Positions 10,836 through 19,903 of a stretch of 56,701 nucleotides of DNA are shown here, piece after piece; within the stretch, counting starts at the first letter, position 1, and each line of letters begins with the position of its first letter. The notes under the pieces were generated by a model that saw nothing but the letters and a program-made list of their open reading frames with translations, was not told where the DNA came from and made no database searches. The translations under genes and the position numbers were made by a program. The stretch lies in assembly GCA_902705865.1 (NCBI GenBank), contig CACSIO010000023.1, positions 414,187-470,887 of the forward strand, given 5' to 3'. The stretch is from BD1-7 clade bacterium (lineage in GTDB: Bacteria; Pseudomonadota; Gammaproteobacteria; Pseudomonadales; DT-91).

Positions 10836-11390
10836 TTAATATTGTGCTTGTTGCTCCGCACGCTTGTTCATCAAAGTTTGAACCTGCTTCGCATCGTTGA
10901 TCAGTTTCTTGGTTGATGCGCCGTCCAACGTTAGTGGGTTGGCGCTTCGTGATGTCGTTTGTTCTTTCGCATCGCCGTTTTTCTGTTCCTGGTAACTATT
11001 GAGTATCTTGCTTAGTTTTTGGTCAGGTTTTGGCATCGATAATGAACGGTCGGTGATTTCAACCAGCTCAGCGTTTATTCCTGGCCCAGGATGTCGCTGT
11101 GAAAACTGCAAATTGCCGTGTTTATCCTGCCAGCGATAGACCATCACTTTCTGGCGACCCGTAATGGTGTCGTTGTTCCACCACTGTTTCATTGATACCC
11201 ATGCACGGGTCAACCAACTCTGGCTGGTTGTGACGGCATCTTTACCCAGACTGACCGGGTTGATCGTATTCATGTTTATCACCGGCTCCCCCGATGGCCC
11301 AGGCAATGTGCTCATCAGGACGAGGGGGATAATCAATACGATACAAACTTTTATCACCAATCGGATCGGCGAAAATCCTTTTTTAGCCAT
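10836..11390 (-). CDS. DUF4124-like protein with one membrane anchor
   Basis: The protein has 184 residues. Residues about 8-28 form one hydrophobic segment after a short basic N-terminus, so it is probably an inner-membrane protein with a periplasmic C-terminal part. The stretch VMVYRWQDKHGNLQFSQRHPG around residues 83-103 matches the DUF4124 pattern (Y-R-W-x-D-x-x-G then an aromatic/Ser and Pro), a small domain common in gammaproteobacterial envelope proteins with no assigned activity. The C-terminus is Lys/Gln-rich and probably helical. It lies between the FKBP gene and the TIGR02444-like gene on the same strand, with 109-bp and 58-bp gaps, so co-transcription is possible. Domain assignment is from the motif only. 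Confidence 0.65.
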   Translation of the reverse strand: MAKKGFSPIRLVIKVCIVLIIPLVLMSTLPGPSGEPVINMNTINPVSLGKDAVTTSQSWLTRAWVSMKQWWNNDTITGRQKVMVYRWQDKHGNLQFSQRHPGPGINAELVEITDRSLSMPKPDQKLSKILNSYQEQKNGDAKEQTTSRSANPLTLDGASTKKLINDAKQVQTLMNKRAEQQAQY

Positions 11391-11448
11391 GGGTCAGACT
11401 CTTTGTTCTGTTGTCAGTTCTGCCATTGATCAGCGGTTTACCGGGGGT

Positions 11449-11976
11449 TTATCGTGAAAGCGCCTGAACGAGGTCGTTTATCGCGGTGCTATCGTGGTCT
11501 GTCCGGTCACCCTGCAAATGGCGCAGATAGTGGGTAAGCAATTCGTGGACCGGTACAGATTCTGTAGAGGAGGGAACAGCGTCTGAGAATCCGGTCTGTG
11601 AGCCGCTGCTCAAATTTTGCGAAAATCTGAACAATTCATCAAGTTCTTTGTACTCCGTTTTTAATTCCAATTGGAGATAATCTTGATAAAGGTGCTCATC
11701 CATCGTCTTCATCTGCTCTCGCGAGGCTCGCAAGGGCTGCAGGCAAGCCTGCCAGCGATCACTGATAGCGACAAGTTCGGGCCAAAGTAATAAATCTTCA
11801 ATAGAGGCGCCGTGTTGTCCGAGCCAGCATAATGTGATGAGTAAATTGATGTCGGCATCAAACGCTGTTTGCCACTGCATTAACGCATCTTTCACGTGGC
11901 GGCGTTGCCACAGGGTGTTCGCAAACTGGATCAGGGAATTTTCGATTGATGGGCCGAATTCATTGGGTTCTTGCAT
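11449..11976 (-). CDS. TIGR02444 family protein (DUF2390-like)
   Basis: A 175-residue protein. The N-terminal 60 residues contain an alpha-helical pattern, ALMQWQTAFDADINLLITLCWLG, that fits the TIGR02444/DUF2390 family (usual form L-Q-x-x-x-x-x-D-V-N-L-L-L-x-x-x-W). The family has no defined biochemical role. It often sits next to a YheS-type ABC-F gene, as here, where it is divergent with a 33-bp gap. The ATG at 11976 is preceded by AGGA with 6-nt spacing. The C-terminal third is Ser/Thr-rich and less conserved in appearance. Confidence 0.7.
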   Translation of the reverse strand: MQEPNEFGPSIENSLIQFANTLWQRRHVKDALMQWQTAFDADINLLITLCWLGQHGASIEDLLLWPELVAISDRWQACLQPLRASREQMKTMDEHLYQDYLQLELKTEYKELDELFRFSQNLSSGSQTGFSDAVPSSTESVPVHELLTHYLRHLQGDRTDHDSTAINDLVQALSR

Positions 11977-12009
11977 GAGAATCCTGTGGAAAAAGAGTAC
12001 TATGGCGCG

Positions 12010-13920
12010 ATGATCAGTTTAAAACAAATCTCGCTTCAGCGTAGCGGTAAAACGCTGTTTGAAAAAGCCAGCCTGACACTCTATCACGGCCAACGTTTTG
12101 CCTTGATAGGGGCCAATGGCTGTGGCAAATCCAGCCTGTTTCAAGTCATATTGGGCGGTTTACAGCCCGATGCAGGCGATATCGACTTTGGCGGTGATCT
12201 TCGTATCGCCCACATGGCGCAGGAGGTCGGTCATTCAGACCGCAGTGCCTGCGATTACGTGATTGACGGCTTTGCAGAACTGCGAAAGCTGGAGGGGCAA
12301 TTAGCCGAAGCCGAGGCAGCGGATAATCACAATGCGATGGCTAAAATCCACGCACACCTCGATGCATTGGATGCCTACACCATTCGCTATCGAGCAGAAA
12401 TGATTCTGGCTGGTTTGGGTTTTGCGGCCACCGATGTTGATCGATCCGTAACGGATTTTTCCGGTGGTTGGCGGATTCGACTGAATCTGGCCCGCGCATT
12501 ATTGTGCCCCAGTGATGTGCTATTGCTGGATGAGCCGACGAACCATTTGGATATCGAAGCCATTCATTGGCTAGAGCAATGGATATCTGCCTATCACGGT
12601 ACAGTATTATTGATATCCCATGATCGGGACTTTATCGATGCCAGTGTGAATCACATCGCACACGTCGAAGATCATGATATCAAGGTATACAGCGGCAGCT
12701 ATTCGGATTTTGAGCATCAACGGGCTGAAAAGCTGGCCCAACAGCAAGCCATTCATGTAAAGCAGCAAGCCCGCGCGAAAGACTTGCAGCGTTTTATCGA
12801 TCGTTTTCGGGCGCAAGCGACCAAGGCCAAACAAGCCCAGAGTCGTATTAAAGCCCTTGAACGCATGCAAATGGTGGGTGCCGTGCGAGAGGCATCGCCC
12901 TATCAGTTCAAGATACCGTGCAGTGATAAAGTAGGCAGTCCGCTGATCAATGCGTTTGATTTGGATCTCGGGTATCCCGATAAAATCACCGCCAAGAAAG
13001 CGCGTTTTTCGATCCTACCGGGCATGCGGTTGGGTTTGTTGGGGGTTAATGGCTCGGGTAAATCTACCCTGATCAAAACCTTAGTGGGCGATTTGGAGCC
13101 TCGGGGTGGAGAAATGACTTGCTCAGATACCCTTCGCATTGGTTATTTCGCCCAGCATCAGCTCGAAGCATTGGATTTACAGGCTAGCCCGCTGCTGCAT
13201 TTGCAGCGCCTGGATAGCAATGCCCGTGATCAAGAATTACGAGATTTTCTCGGTTCGTTCCGTATTCATGGTGATATGGCCGTTGAAACCATTGGCCATT
13301 TTTCAGGCGGAGAGAAAGCCCGCCTTGCATTGGCGTTGGTCGCTTATCAAAAGCCCAACCTGTTATTGATGGATGAGCCAACCAACCACTTGGATATCGA
13401 AATGCGAGAAGCATTGGCCGATGCGTTACAGCGCTTCGAAGGTGCCGTGATTCTGGTGTCGCATGATCGGTATTTGCTGCGCCATTGTGTTGACGAGTAT
13501 TGGTTGTTACGTCAGCAGCGCTTGACCGAATTTAACGGGGATTTAGACGACTATTACGCCCTACAAGCCGATGATGCCAAACTCGCGCAACAGGCCAAAG
13601 GTGAGGGTGACGACACGGATCAGGCGTCCAAAGAAAACAAAAAACAGCAGCGTCAACAAGCCGCGCAAAAACGCGTCAAGCTGGCACCAATTACCAAGAA
13701 AATTCAGCAATTGGAAAAAGCCATCGAAAAATTAACCAGTGAGCTGGATGATTTACGCGAGCAGCTTTCTGACCCAGATATTTATGCCGAAGCGAACAAA
13801 GCACGCTTGCAGCCGCTAATGGATAAGGAAACCAGTATCAAGCAGCAATTGGATGATGCTGAAACGGATTGGTTTGAGCAGCAAGAGTTGCTGCACGAGA
13901 TGGAAGCGAGCATCGACTAA
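12010..13920 (+). CDS. yheS: ABC-F family ATPase, YheS type
   Basis: A soluble, ribosome-associated twin-ATPase protein of 636 residues, matching the roughly 637 residues of E. coli YheS. Two ATP-binding cassettes are visible: the first with Walker A GANGCGKSS, signature SGGWRIRLNLARAL and Walker B LLLDEPTNHLD; the second with GVNGSGKST, SGGEKARLALAL and LLMDEPTNHLD. A Lys/Gln-rich linker joins them, and the last 110 residues form a Lys/Glu-rich coiled coil typical of this subgroup. There are no membrane segments, as expected for ABC-F proteins, which act on translating ribosomes. The ATG at 12010 is chosen over an upstream ATG at 11971, because the latter would add 13 residues before the conserved MISLKQISL start. 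Confidence 0.93.
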   Translation: MISLKQISLQRSGKTLFEKASLTLYHGQRFALIGANGCGKSSLFQVILGGLQPDAGDIDFGGDLRIAHMAQEVGHSDRSACDYVIDGFAELRKLEGQLAEAEAADNHNAMAKIHAHLDALDAYTIRYRAEMILAGLGFAATDVDRSVTDFSGGWRIRLNLARALLCPSDVLLLDEPTNHLDIEAIHWLEQWISAYHGTVLLISHDRDFIDASVNHIAHVEDHDIKVYSGSYSDFEHQRAEKLAQQQAIHVKQQARAKDLQRFIDRFRAQATKAKQAQSRIKALERMQMVGAVREASPYQFKIPCSDKVGSPLINAFDLDLGYPDKITAKKARFSILPGMRLGLLGVNGSGKSTLIKTLVGDLEPRGGEMTCSDTLRIGYFAQHQLEALDLQASPLLHLQRLDSNARDQELRDFLGSFRIHGDMAVETIGHFSGGEKARLALALVAYQKPNLLLMDEPTNHLDIEMREALADALQRFEGAVILVSHDRYLLRHCVDEYWLLRQQRLTEFNGDLDDYYALQADDAKLAQQAKGEGDDTDQASKENKKQQRQQAAQKRVKLAPITKKIQQLEKAIEKLTSELDDLREQLSDPDIYAEANKARLQPLMDKETSIKQQLDDAETDWFEQQELLHEMEASID

Positions 13921-13954
13921 CCGGATAGCTTACTAGCCAAGCATCTGTTGTGTT

Positions 13955-14002
13955 GGTATCTAAATGAGCGAGTGAGCGTAGCGCCTTGCTTGTTTAGATA
14001 CC
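13955..14002. repeat. Long hairpin between convergent genes
   Basis: Perfect 10-bp arms (GGTATCTAAA at 13955-13964 and TTTAGATACC at 13993-14002) extend inward by eight more pairs if G-U pairing is allowed on the plus-strand RNA, leaving a 12-nt loop. It lies between the stop codons of yheS and the convergent dctM. There is no T tract, so it is either a Rho-dependent or processing hairpin or a REP-like element. It is seen once in this window. Confidence 0.6.
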
Positions 14003-14029
14003 GCTGCAAACGGCGCCAATTATTGTCAA

Positions 14030-15385
14030 TTAGCCCATCAACTGGCCGGGTAGCCAAGTAACTAGTTGTGGGAACATAACCAGTAACAACAATACCAGTA
14101 GCTGGATGCCGATAAAGGGCAGAACACCGCGGTAAATCTGGCGTGTGGCGATATCTGGCGGTGCCACACCACGTAGGTAAAACAATGCAAAGCCAAAGGG
14201 GGGCGTTAGGAAGGACGTTTGTAGATTCAAGGCGATCATAATTCCGAGCCAAATCGGGTCGATATCCATCATCAATAGAATCGGGCCAACGATCGGCACC
14301 ACTACAAAGGTAATCTCGATAAAATCGAGAATAAATCCCAGTAAAAAAATCAGTAACATCACCACAAACAAAGCGCCGTATTTGCCGCCTGGCAGATGTT
14401 CAAATGCCTGTTGTACCAGTTCATCCCCACCAAACCCGCGAAACACCAGTGAAAACACCGCTGCGCCGATCAGAATCATAAAGACCATCGAGGTGACTTT
14501 AAGGGTGGTGGTGAAACTGTCGTGCATGGCCTGCAATGTCATTTGCTTGGATAATAACGCTAGGCCTAAGGCGCCGAAGGCACCAACACCAGCTGCCTCG
14601 GTTGGGGTGGCGGCACCACTGACGATGGAGCCCAACACTAACACAATCAGGAATATGGGCGGCAACAACCCGGCCAGCAGTTGCCAGATTGATTGGCCTT
14701 CAACTGTTTCGGTTGTCACGGCATTGGGGCTCTTCCACGTGTGTAAAATGATGTAGGCGATATAGCCGGTAACCAACATCAAGCCAGGAACAATAGCCCC
14801 GACAAACAATTCACCGATAGACAGCGTTTTAGGGTTGAACACGCCTTGTGCCAACTGTGCCTGGTTATAGGCCGATGAAAGGATGTCACCCAGTAATACC
14901 AAGGCAATCGATGGTGGGATGATTTGGCCAAGCGTGCCGGTCGCGCAGATCGTGCCGGTTGCCAGTGATGGGCTGTATTGGTTTTTCAGCATCGAAGGCA
15001 GAGAGATCAGCCCCATCGTTACGACCGTCGCACCAACAATACCGGTGCTGGCGGCCAGCAACATCCCGACCAAGACTACCGAGATGCCCAGGCCGCCGGG
15101 AACATTCCCCATCAATTGCGCCATGTTATTGAGTAAGCGCTCAGCGACGCGTGATTTTTCTAGCAATACGCCCATCAGAATAAACAAAGGAACGGCGACG
15201 AGGGTTTCGTTGTTCATTACGCCGAAGATGCGTTCAGGTAGGGCTTGAATGTAGCCGGGGTCGAACCAGCCCATGTAAATACCAAAGGTGGCGAAGGCAA
15301 GGGCGGTACCGGCCAAGGTAAAGGCGACCGGAAAACCAAACATCAACAGCAGGCAAACGGCCAGAAACAGGTAAATTGCGATCAT
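14030..15385 (-). CDS. dctM: TRAP transporter large permease (DctM type)
   Basis: This is the large membrane subunit of a tripartite ATP-independent periplasmic transporter, 451 residues and almost entirely hydrophobic with about 12 membrane segments. Typical features are the N-terminal PVAFTLAGTAL segment, VPLFILMGVLLEKS, and the ATGTLGQIIPPSIALVLLGD loop with its conserved Pro residues. The sequence character fits the mannitol/chloroaromatic subgroup, but the substrate cannot be told from the sequence. The ATG lies one base after the stop of dctQ, so the two are translated together. No DctP solute-binding protein is encoded on either side: downstream is convergent yheS, and upstream is a plus-strand gene. 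Confidence 0.92.
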   Translation of the reverse strand: MIAIYLFLAVCLLLMFGFPVAFTLAGTALAFATFGIYMGWFDPGYIQALPERIFGVMNNETLVAVPLFILMGVLLEKSRVAERLLNNMAQLMGNVPGGLGISVVLVGMLLAASTGIVGATVVTMGLISLPSMLKNQYSPSLATGTICATGTLGQIIPPSIALVLLGDILSSAYNQAQLAQGVFNPKTLSIGELFVGAIVPGLMLVTGYIAYIILHTWKSPNAVTTETVEGQSIWQLLAGLLPPIFLIVLVLGSIVSGAATPTEAAGVGAFGALGLALLSKQMTLQAMHDSFTTTLKVTSMVFMILIGAAVFSLVFRGFGGDELVQQAFEHLPGGKYGALFVVMLLIFLLGFILDFIEITFVVVPIVGPILLMMDIDPIWLGIMIALNLQTSFLTPPFGFALFYLRGVAPPDIATRQIYRGVLPFIGIQLLVLLLLVMFPQLVTWLPGQLMG

Positions 15386-15386
15386 G

Positions 15387-15893
15387 TTAGTCGTCTTCCC
15401 CTGGCAGTACTAATGTCAGGGCACTGCGACATAGCAGGCTAGCGCTTTGTATCAGAAGCAGGGACATTCCTAACGGAATCATGCCTTTTAGTACAAATAC
15501 CAATGGCAACCCCCCCGGTTCAGGCGAGGATTCACGGATGGCTAGTGCATTAACGAAAAACGGCCAGCTGACGACAATCACAAACAGACAAAACGGTATC
15601 AGAAAAACGATACAGCCAATGGCATTGACCCAAGCTTTTTGGTGGTCGGTAAAATGCTGGTAGAAGATATCAACGCGAACATGTTCATCCGCCTGCAAGG
15701 TATACGAAAGCCCGAGAAGGAACACAGTGGCATGCAAGTAGATAACAGATTCTTGTAGGGCGATAGAGCCGGTATCAAAGCCATAACGCAGAAACACCAC
15801 GAGGCAGGTCAGCAACATCATGGCAAAAACCAGCCAGCTGGCAGCACGGCCAATACGATCGATCATGGCGTCGAAAAAATGAATCAGTGGCAC
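15387..15893 (-). CDS. dctQ: TRAP transporter small permease (DctQ type)
   Basis: The protein has 168 residues with four predicted membrane helices (roughly residues 15-33, 48-66, 88-108 and 128-150). It contains the usual DctQ elements: a conserved R-Y after the first helices and LQADEHVRVDIFYQHF before the third helix. It pairs with DctM to form the membrane part of a sodium-driven TRAP importer for an organic acid or related solute. The GTG at 15893 is chosen because AGGAAGG lies 5 nt upstream; an ATG nine codons later is the alternative. It is the first gene of a two-gene operon lacking dctP. Confidence 0.88.
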   Translation of the reverse strand: MPLIHFFDAMIDRIGRAASWLVFAMMLLTCLVVFLRYGFDTGSIALQESVIYLHATVFLLGLSYTLQADEHVRVDIFYQHFTDHQKAWVNAIGCIVFLIPFCLFVIVVSWPFFVNALAIRESSPEPGGLPLVFVLKGMIPLGMSLLLIQSASLLCRSALTLVLPGEDD

Positions 15894-16109
15894 AGAGACC
15901 TTCCTAGTGACCTTGCTGTTATTGTTGTTCAGCCGCCGTGTCGACGGGCAAGTGCAGCGCCATTATGCGATAAAGGCAACGATAAAGGCAGTGGTATAGG
16001 CAAGGATAAAACCAAACACTGCCTCATTCGCCCGACGGTAGGTGCGTGCCATGGAATCCGGTATAATGCCGCGTTGATGCTGAACACCTGACGCTGAGTG
16101 AGAGACCTG

Positions 16110-16586
16110 ATGAGCGAAGAAACCCTGATCCACCTGCTGGCTGGCCAACGTCCGGATGGCGAATTGGTTTATGAAGACGTTCGTGCGGAAGTGGTGGGGG
16201 ATGGTTGTTACCGCCTGCTGGCGTCGCCGGTATTTGCCCGTGGTTCGGCCAAAGGTGATGTGATTCGTATGATGGCTGCTGGCCGTTTCGAAGTTGAAGG
16301 TCGTGGCGGCAAGCTGTGTGTGCGCGTGCTCGGTCGTGGTGATCTGTCGACAGTACGTCAACGTTTAGAGGCTCCCGTTAAAGCCATTGAGGGCGAATTA
16401 GATTTCGACAGTGAGCGGGCGTTGGTTTACAACGTACCAGTTGAACAAGGTTTTGATGCGGTTGAAAATGCCTTTAACGAAGCGTTGCAAGGGCGTGATG
16501 ATGCCATGTGGTTGTATGCCAATGTATATGATCCGGTAGACGGTGAAACACCGTTGAACTGGTGGCATGACTACCTGGCCAAATAA
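16110..16586 (+). CDS. DUF4265 domain-containing protein
   Basis: A 158-residue soluble protein with the character of the DUF4265 family: LVYEDVRAEVVGDGCYRLLASPVFARGSAKGDVIR near the N-terminus, and a C-terminal half with VYNVPVEQGFDAVENAF. The family has no established function. The ATG at 16110 is chosen over an in-frame GTG at 16098; neither has a strong ribosome-binding site. It is followed 18 bp later by yaaA on the same strand and is probably co-transcribed with it. Confidence 0.75.
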   Translation: MSEETLIHLLAGQRPDGELVYEDVRAEVVGDGCYRLLASPVFARGSAKGDVIRMMAAGRFEVEGRGGKLCVRVLGRGDLSTVRQRLEAPVKAIEGELDFDSERALVYNVPVEQGFDAVENAFNEALQGRDDAMWLYANVYDPVDGETPLNWWHDYLAK

Positions 16587-16604
16587 TTCGTAGGGAGACC
16601 CTGT

Positions 16605-17381
16605 ATGTTGATGTTGATATCACCGGCGAAATCGCTGGATTTTGAATCCCCGTTGGCAACACAAACACATACCCAACCGGATTTTTTGCCGCAAAGTCAG
16701 CAGCTCATTGATGAACTGCGAGAACTGAGCCCGCCGGCGATTCAAGCGTTGATGAAAATCAGCCCACAACTGGCCGATCTCAACTTTGGTCGTTTTCTGA
16801 ACTGGCAAACTCCCTTTACGCAAGATAACAGCCGTCAGGCATTATTGGCGTTTACCGGCGATGTATATCAAGGGCTAGATGTCGGCAGTTTCAGCGAAGA
16901 AGATTTTAGCTTTGCACAACAGCATCTGCGCATATTGTCCGGCCTTTACGGTGTACTCAAACCGTTAGATTTGATGCAGCCGTATCGATTGGAGATGGGC
17001 ACTAAGTTTGCCAATAGCCAAGGCAAAAATTTGTATGAGTTTTGGGGCGAGCAAGTCACTGACTATTTAAACCAGCAATTGGCAGCCCAAGGTGCTGATA
17101 CGCTGGTCAACCTGGCATCAAACGAATACTACAAATCGGTGAAACCGAAATTGTTAAACGCGACAATTGTGACGCCGGTATTTAAAGACTTCAAAAACGA
17201 TCAATACAAAATCATCAGCTTTTACGCCAAAAAAGCGCGTGGCATGATGGCGGCTTACATCATTAAAAACCGCATTACCGATGCTGAATCCATCAAGGGT
17301 TTTGATACAGGGGGCTATTACTTCAGCGCCGAAACATCGTCCGATAAAGAATGGGTATTTTTGCGCGACGGCGCAGAGTGA
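16605..17381 (+). CDS. yaaA: Peroxide stress protein YaaA
   Basis: The protein has 258 residues, the same length as E. coli YaaA, and begins with the family hallmark [13 protein letters not shown]. Other family features include [46 protein letters not shown] and the C-terminal [18 protein letters not shown]. YaaA lowers DNA and protein damage during hydrogen peroxide stress in E. coli, in part by limiting free iron, and is a cytosolic DNA-binding protein. AGGGAG precedes the ATG. In E. coli the gene is OxyR-induced; an oxyR gene lies elsewhere in this window, but no operator was identified here. Confidence 0.95.
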   Translation: MLMLISPAKSLDFESPLATQTHTQPDFLPQSQQLIDELRELSPPAIQALMKISPQLADLNFGRFLNWQTPFTQDNSRQALLAFTGDVYQGLDVGSFSEEDFSFAQQHLRILSGLYGVLKPLDLMQPYRLEMGTKFANSQGKNLYEFWGEQVTDYLNQQLAAQGADTLVNLASNEYYKSVKPKLLNATIVTPVFKDFKNDQYKIISFYAKKARGMMAAYIIKNRITDAESIKGFDTGGYYFSAETSSDKEWVFLRDGAE

Positions 17382-17449
17382 ATGGAATCGGTTGATTGCA
17401 CGACGCTGTACTCAACCGTCAATAAATCCGAACGTGGTTGGAGATTGCC

Positions 17450-18052
17450 GTGTTAATGACCGAGAAACCCATTGCTCCGGCGTGCGAACGTAATCGCGAT
17501 CCGATTCTTGATACCATCAAACCGTTGTTGGCAGATTGTCTGTCAGTGCTCGAAGTTGGCAGTGGCACCGGTCAGCACGCGGTGTATTTTTCGGCTCAGA
17601 TGCCTGATTTGTGTTGGCACACCAGTGATCTTGCGGAAAACCTACCGGGCATCAACGCCTGGGTCAATGATGCAGATCTAGCGAACTTACCCGAACCGGT
17701 TGAGCTGGATGTCATGGCCCATTGGCCGGCCCTGCAGGTGGATGCGATATTCACCGCCAATACCTTGCATATTATGGGCGAGTCGGCGGTTCAGGCATTT
17801 TTCGAAGGGCTACCGAAGGTGATGAATGCGGGGGCGCGTGTCATTATCTATGGCCCGTTTAACTACAACGGCGAATACACCAGCGCCAGCAATGCCGAAT
17901 TTGATGGTTGGTTAAAAGCGCGCAACCCTAGCAGTGGTATCCGCGCTATCGAATGGATCTCTGAGCTGGCTGCGCGAGCCGATTTGGTGCTGACGGGTGA
18001 CCACACAATGCCGGCTAATAATCGTCTGCTGGTATTTCAACACACGACCTGA
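17450..18052 (+). CDS. DUF938 protein, class I SAM-dependent methyltransferase fold
   Basis: A 200-residue protein of the DUF938 family. The N-terminal segment APACERNRDPILD and the glycine-rich LEVGSGTGQHAVYFSAQMP at about residues 33-51 form a Rossmann-type S-adenosylmethionine-binding motif. WHTSDLAEN, FTANTLHIM and VIIYGPFNYNGEYTS follow the family pattern. The methylated substrate is unknown. GTG at 17450 is favoured because GGAG lies 6 nt upstream; the ATG at 17456 is two codons later. It follows yaaA on the same strand after 68 bp. Confidence 0.85.
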   Translation: MLMTEKPIAPACERNRDPILDTIKPLLADCLSVLEVGSGTGQHAVYFSAQMPDLCWHTSDLAENLPGINAWVNDADLANLPEPVELDVMAHWPALQVDAIFTANTLHIMGESAVQAFFEGLPKVMNAGARVIIYGPFNYNGEYTSASNAEFDGWLKARNPSSGIRAIEWISELAARADLVLTGDHTMPANNRLLVFQHTT

Positions 18053-18112
18053 AACAGGCCGTGATCTTGTGCAATGGTCAATGTGTATGTCGTCGTCAGT
18101 GGCGTTGGTTGG

Positions 18113-18400
18113 CTATTCTTCAGCCGCCTCGGCTTCCACTTCTTCGTCTGCTTCTGTGTCTTCGGCTGGCGCTTGTTCGCTGTGCAATTGCGGCATGATA
18201 GTGCGGTCGAGAAACACTTCCAGATCTTGCAACAACAAGCTTTTTATCTCATCTAAGTTTGCTGGCCCACCGTCGGCGGAGCCAGACTCGACCGTCGTTG
18301 TTAGCTCGCGGGCGATCGTGAGTAGGTCTTCTTTGATTGTTGCGTCAAACTTGGGCAAGATCAAACCCAATTGAATGGTGAAAGCGAGATCATCGGACAT
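18113..18400 (-). CDS. Small acidic hypothetical protein
   Basis: A 95-residue soluble protein that I do not recognise. Residues 1-70 look helical (for example LDEIKSLLLQDLEVFLD), and the last 20 residues are almost only Glu, Asp and Ala. AGGAG lies 7 nt before the ATG at 18400, which supports it as a real gene. It is the last gene of the minus-strand run that starts at ubiC, 110 bp past the small membrane protein gene. Confidence 0.7.
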   Translation of the reverse strand: MSDDLAFTIQLGLILPKFDATIKEDLLTIARELTTTVESGSADGGPANLDEIKSLLLQDLEVFLDRTIMPQLHSEQAPAEDTEADEEVEAEAAEE

Positions 18401-18510
18401 AAAGCACTCCTGAAGACCGGCTGGTGCGGTCTGAGAAAGGGAAGAACATTAAGACCGCGAGATCGATAAATAAATCAGTCTGTGGATTATGAATTTAATT
18501 CGAGAGCTGA

Positions 18511-18693
18511 TCAGGCACCGGTGCAGGAACGAATGACCAACGCCAGCATCATGATGCCCAATAATACCCCCATAATTTTTGTGTATTTTTGAGCTTTCTC
18601 ATTATCCACAGGTTTTCCAAAGCGTTCGACCAATGGCACGATGATAAACAGGGCGGCAAATAGCACCCCCAGTACAATCAGCAGGTTTTCCAT
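18511..18693 (-). CDS. Small two-helix membrane protein
   Basis: A 60-residue protein with two hydrophobic helices (residues about 3-22 and 40-56) joined by a charged loop, ERFGKPVDNEKAQKYTK. A GGAG ribosome-binding site lies 7 nt before the ATG. No function is known to me. It is 22 bp downstream of the FemAB-like gene on the same strand, which suggests co-transcription. Confidence 0.7.
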   Translation of the reverse strand: MENLLIVLGVLFAALFIIVPLVERFGKPVDNEKAQKYTKIMGVLLGIMMLALVIRSCTGA

Positions 18694-18715
18694 AAATGAC
18701 TCCGTCTTTATTCTG

Positions 18716-19867
18716 TTAATCCGTCGACGTTGATTTAAACGGCAACGCTTGTCGGGCCTCGGCCTGGTATTTTTTTACCATTGTGGCTTCTTCTTCAACA
18801 AAATGCTGAATGGCGCCAAAAAATTCTGGGTCTTTCAGTTGATGATAAGACTCAGTGATCACCGGCTCAAAGCCGCGCATAATCTTATGTTCGCCTTGTA
18901 CGCCAGGGTCGAAACGCTGCAACCCTTGTTCAATACAAAATTCAATGCCCTGATAGTAGCAGGCCTCAAAATGCAATCCATCGTAGTTTTTCAGCGCGCC
19001 CCAATAGCGGCCATACAAGGTCGTATCGTCGAAAAAGTAGAGGGCGCTGGCAACCAGTGTATCGCCGTCTTTGGCGATGACTAATAAGATCTGTTGTCGG
19101 CAATCACGTTGCAGGCAGGCAAAAAATTCAGGGGTTAAATAGCCACCGTGACCGCTGCGTTTGGCATAGGTCATTTGATAGCAGCGGTAGAACTGTTGCC
19201 AATGCTCAGCGGTAATGGCATCGCCGGTGAGGCGCTCGACCTGTAGGCCTTGTTCAACGACGCGACGGCGTTCTTTGCGCACGTTCTTACGTTTACGCGA
19301 ACTGAATGTCGCCAAAAAGTCATCAAAGCTTCCGTATTCGCGATTAAACCATTGAAAATGGCAGGCAATCCGCCGGGCTGCACGGGTTTGTTGCCATAAG
19401 GCACTGTTGTCGGTATTTGGAAACAGCACGTGCCACCCGGAATAGTGACGTTCGGCGCAGGTGCTATCTAAATGTGCGGTGACCTTGTGGATAAGTCTGT
19501 GAATTTCCTCGGGGTGATTGAGGGTGTAGCACAACCTTGGGCCAGACGCCGGAGTGAAGGGAATGGCTGCGATCAGCTTGGGGTAATACTGTAAACCGTG
19601 TTTTTGGTAGGCCTCGGCCCAGCTCCAATCGAATACGTATTCGCCGTAGCTGTGTTGCTTCAAATACAGTGGCATCAAGGCGATCAGCTGATCGTCATCA
19701 AATACCAATAGGTGATGGGGATGCCAACCGCGGGTGTCGCCAACACATTGGCTGTGCTCCAGTGCGGAAAGAAACTGGTGGCGTAAAAAAGGATAATCAC
19801 TACCTAGGACGCGATTCCATTGTTCAGCATCGATACTTTCCATGCTGTGAATAAATTGACAGCGCAC
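18716..19867 (-). CDS. FemAB/GNAT-like acyltransferase, DUF482 family
   Basis: The protein has 383 residues and the character of the DUF482 (peptidogalycan biosynthesis) family of the GNAT/FemAB fold. Visible family features are WNRVLGSDYPFLRHQFLSALE, the central VFDWSWAEAYQKHGLQYYPKL, FSSRKRKNVRKERR and the late YWGALKNYDGLHFEACYYQGIEFCIEQGL with FDPGVQGEHK. The enzyme activity and substrate are not established. GTG at 19867 has GGAGG 5 nt upstream and is preferred; ATG eight codons later is the alternative. It lies 36 bp downstream of ubiA on the same strand. Confidence 0.87.
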   Translation of the reverse strand: MRCQFIHSMESIDAEQWNRVLGSDYPFLRHQFLSALEHSQCVGDTRGWHPHHLLVFDDDQLIALMPLYLKQHSYGEYVFDWSWAEAYQKHGLQYYPKLIAAIPFTPASGPRLCYTLNHPEEIHRLIHKVTAHLDSTCAERHYSGWHVLFPNTDNSALWQQTRAARRIACHFQWFNREYGSFDDFLATFSSRKRKNVRKERRRVVEQGLQVERLTGDAITAEHWQQFYRCYQMTYAKRSGHGGYLTPEFFACLQRDCRQQILLVIAKDGDTLVASALYFFDDTTLYGRYWGALKNYDGLHFEACYYQGIEFCIEQGLQRFDPGVQGEHKIMRGFEPVITESYHQLKDPEFFGAIQHFVEEEATMVKKYQAEARQALPFKSTSTD

Positions 19868-19903
19868 CTTGGCCTCCGGTGTGGGTAAGGTGTTTTGGAT
19901 CGA

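Noticed and set aside
13917..14252. Minus-strand frame of 111 codons at the end of dctM
   Set aside because: It is a shadow of the dctM C-terminus in another frame, with Arg-rich content and no ribosome-binding site.
14382..14756. Plus-strand frame of 124 codons inside dctM
   Set aside because: Antisense shadow of a strongly recognised membrane protein; the Pro/Ala/Thr-rich content is typical of reverse translation of hydrophobic helices.
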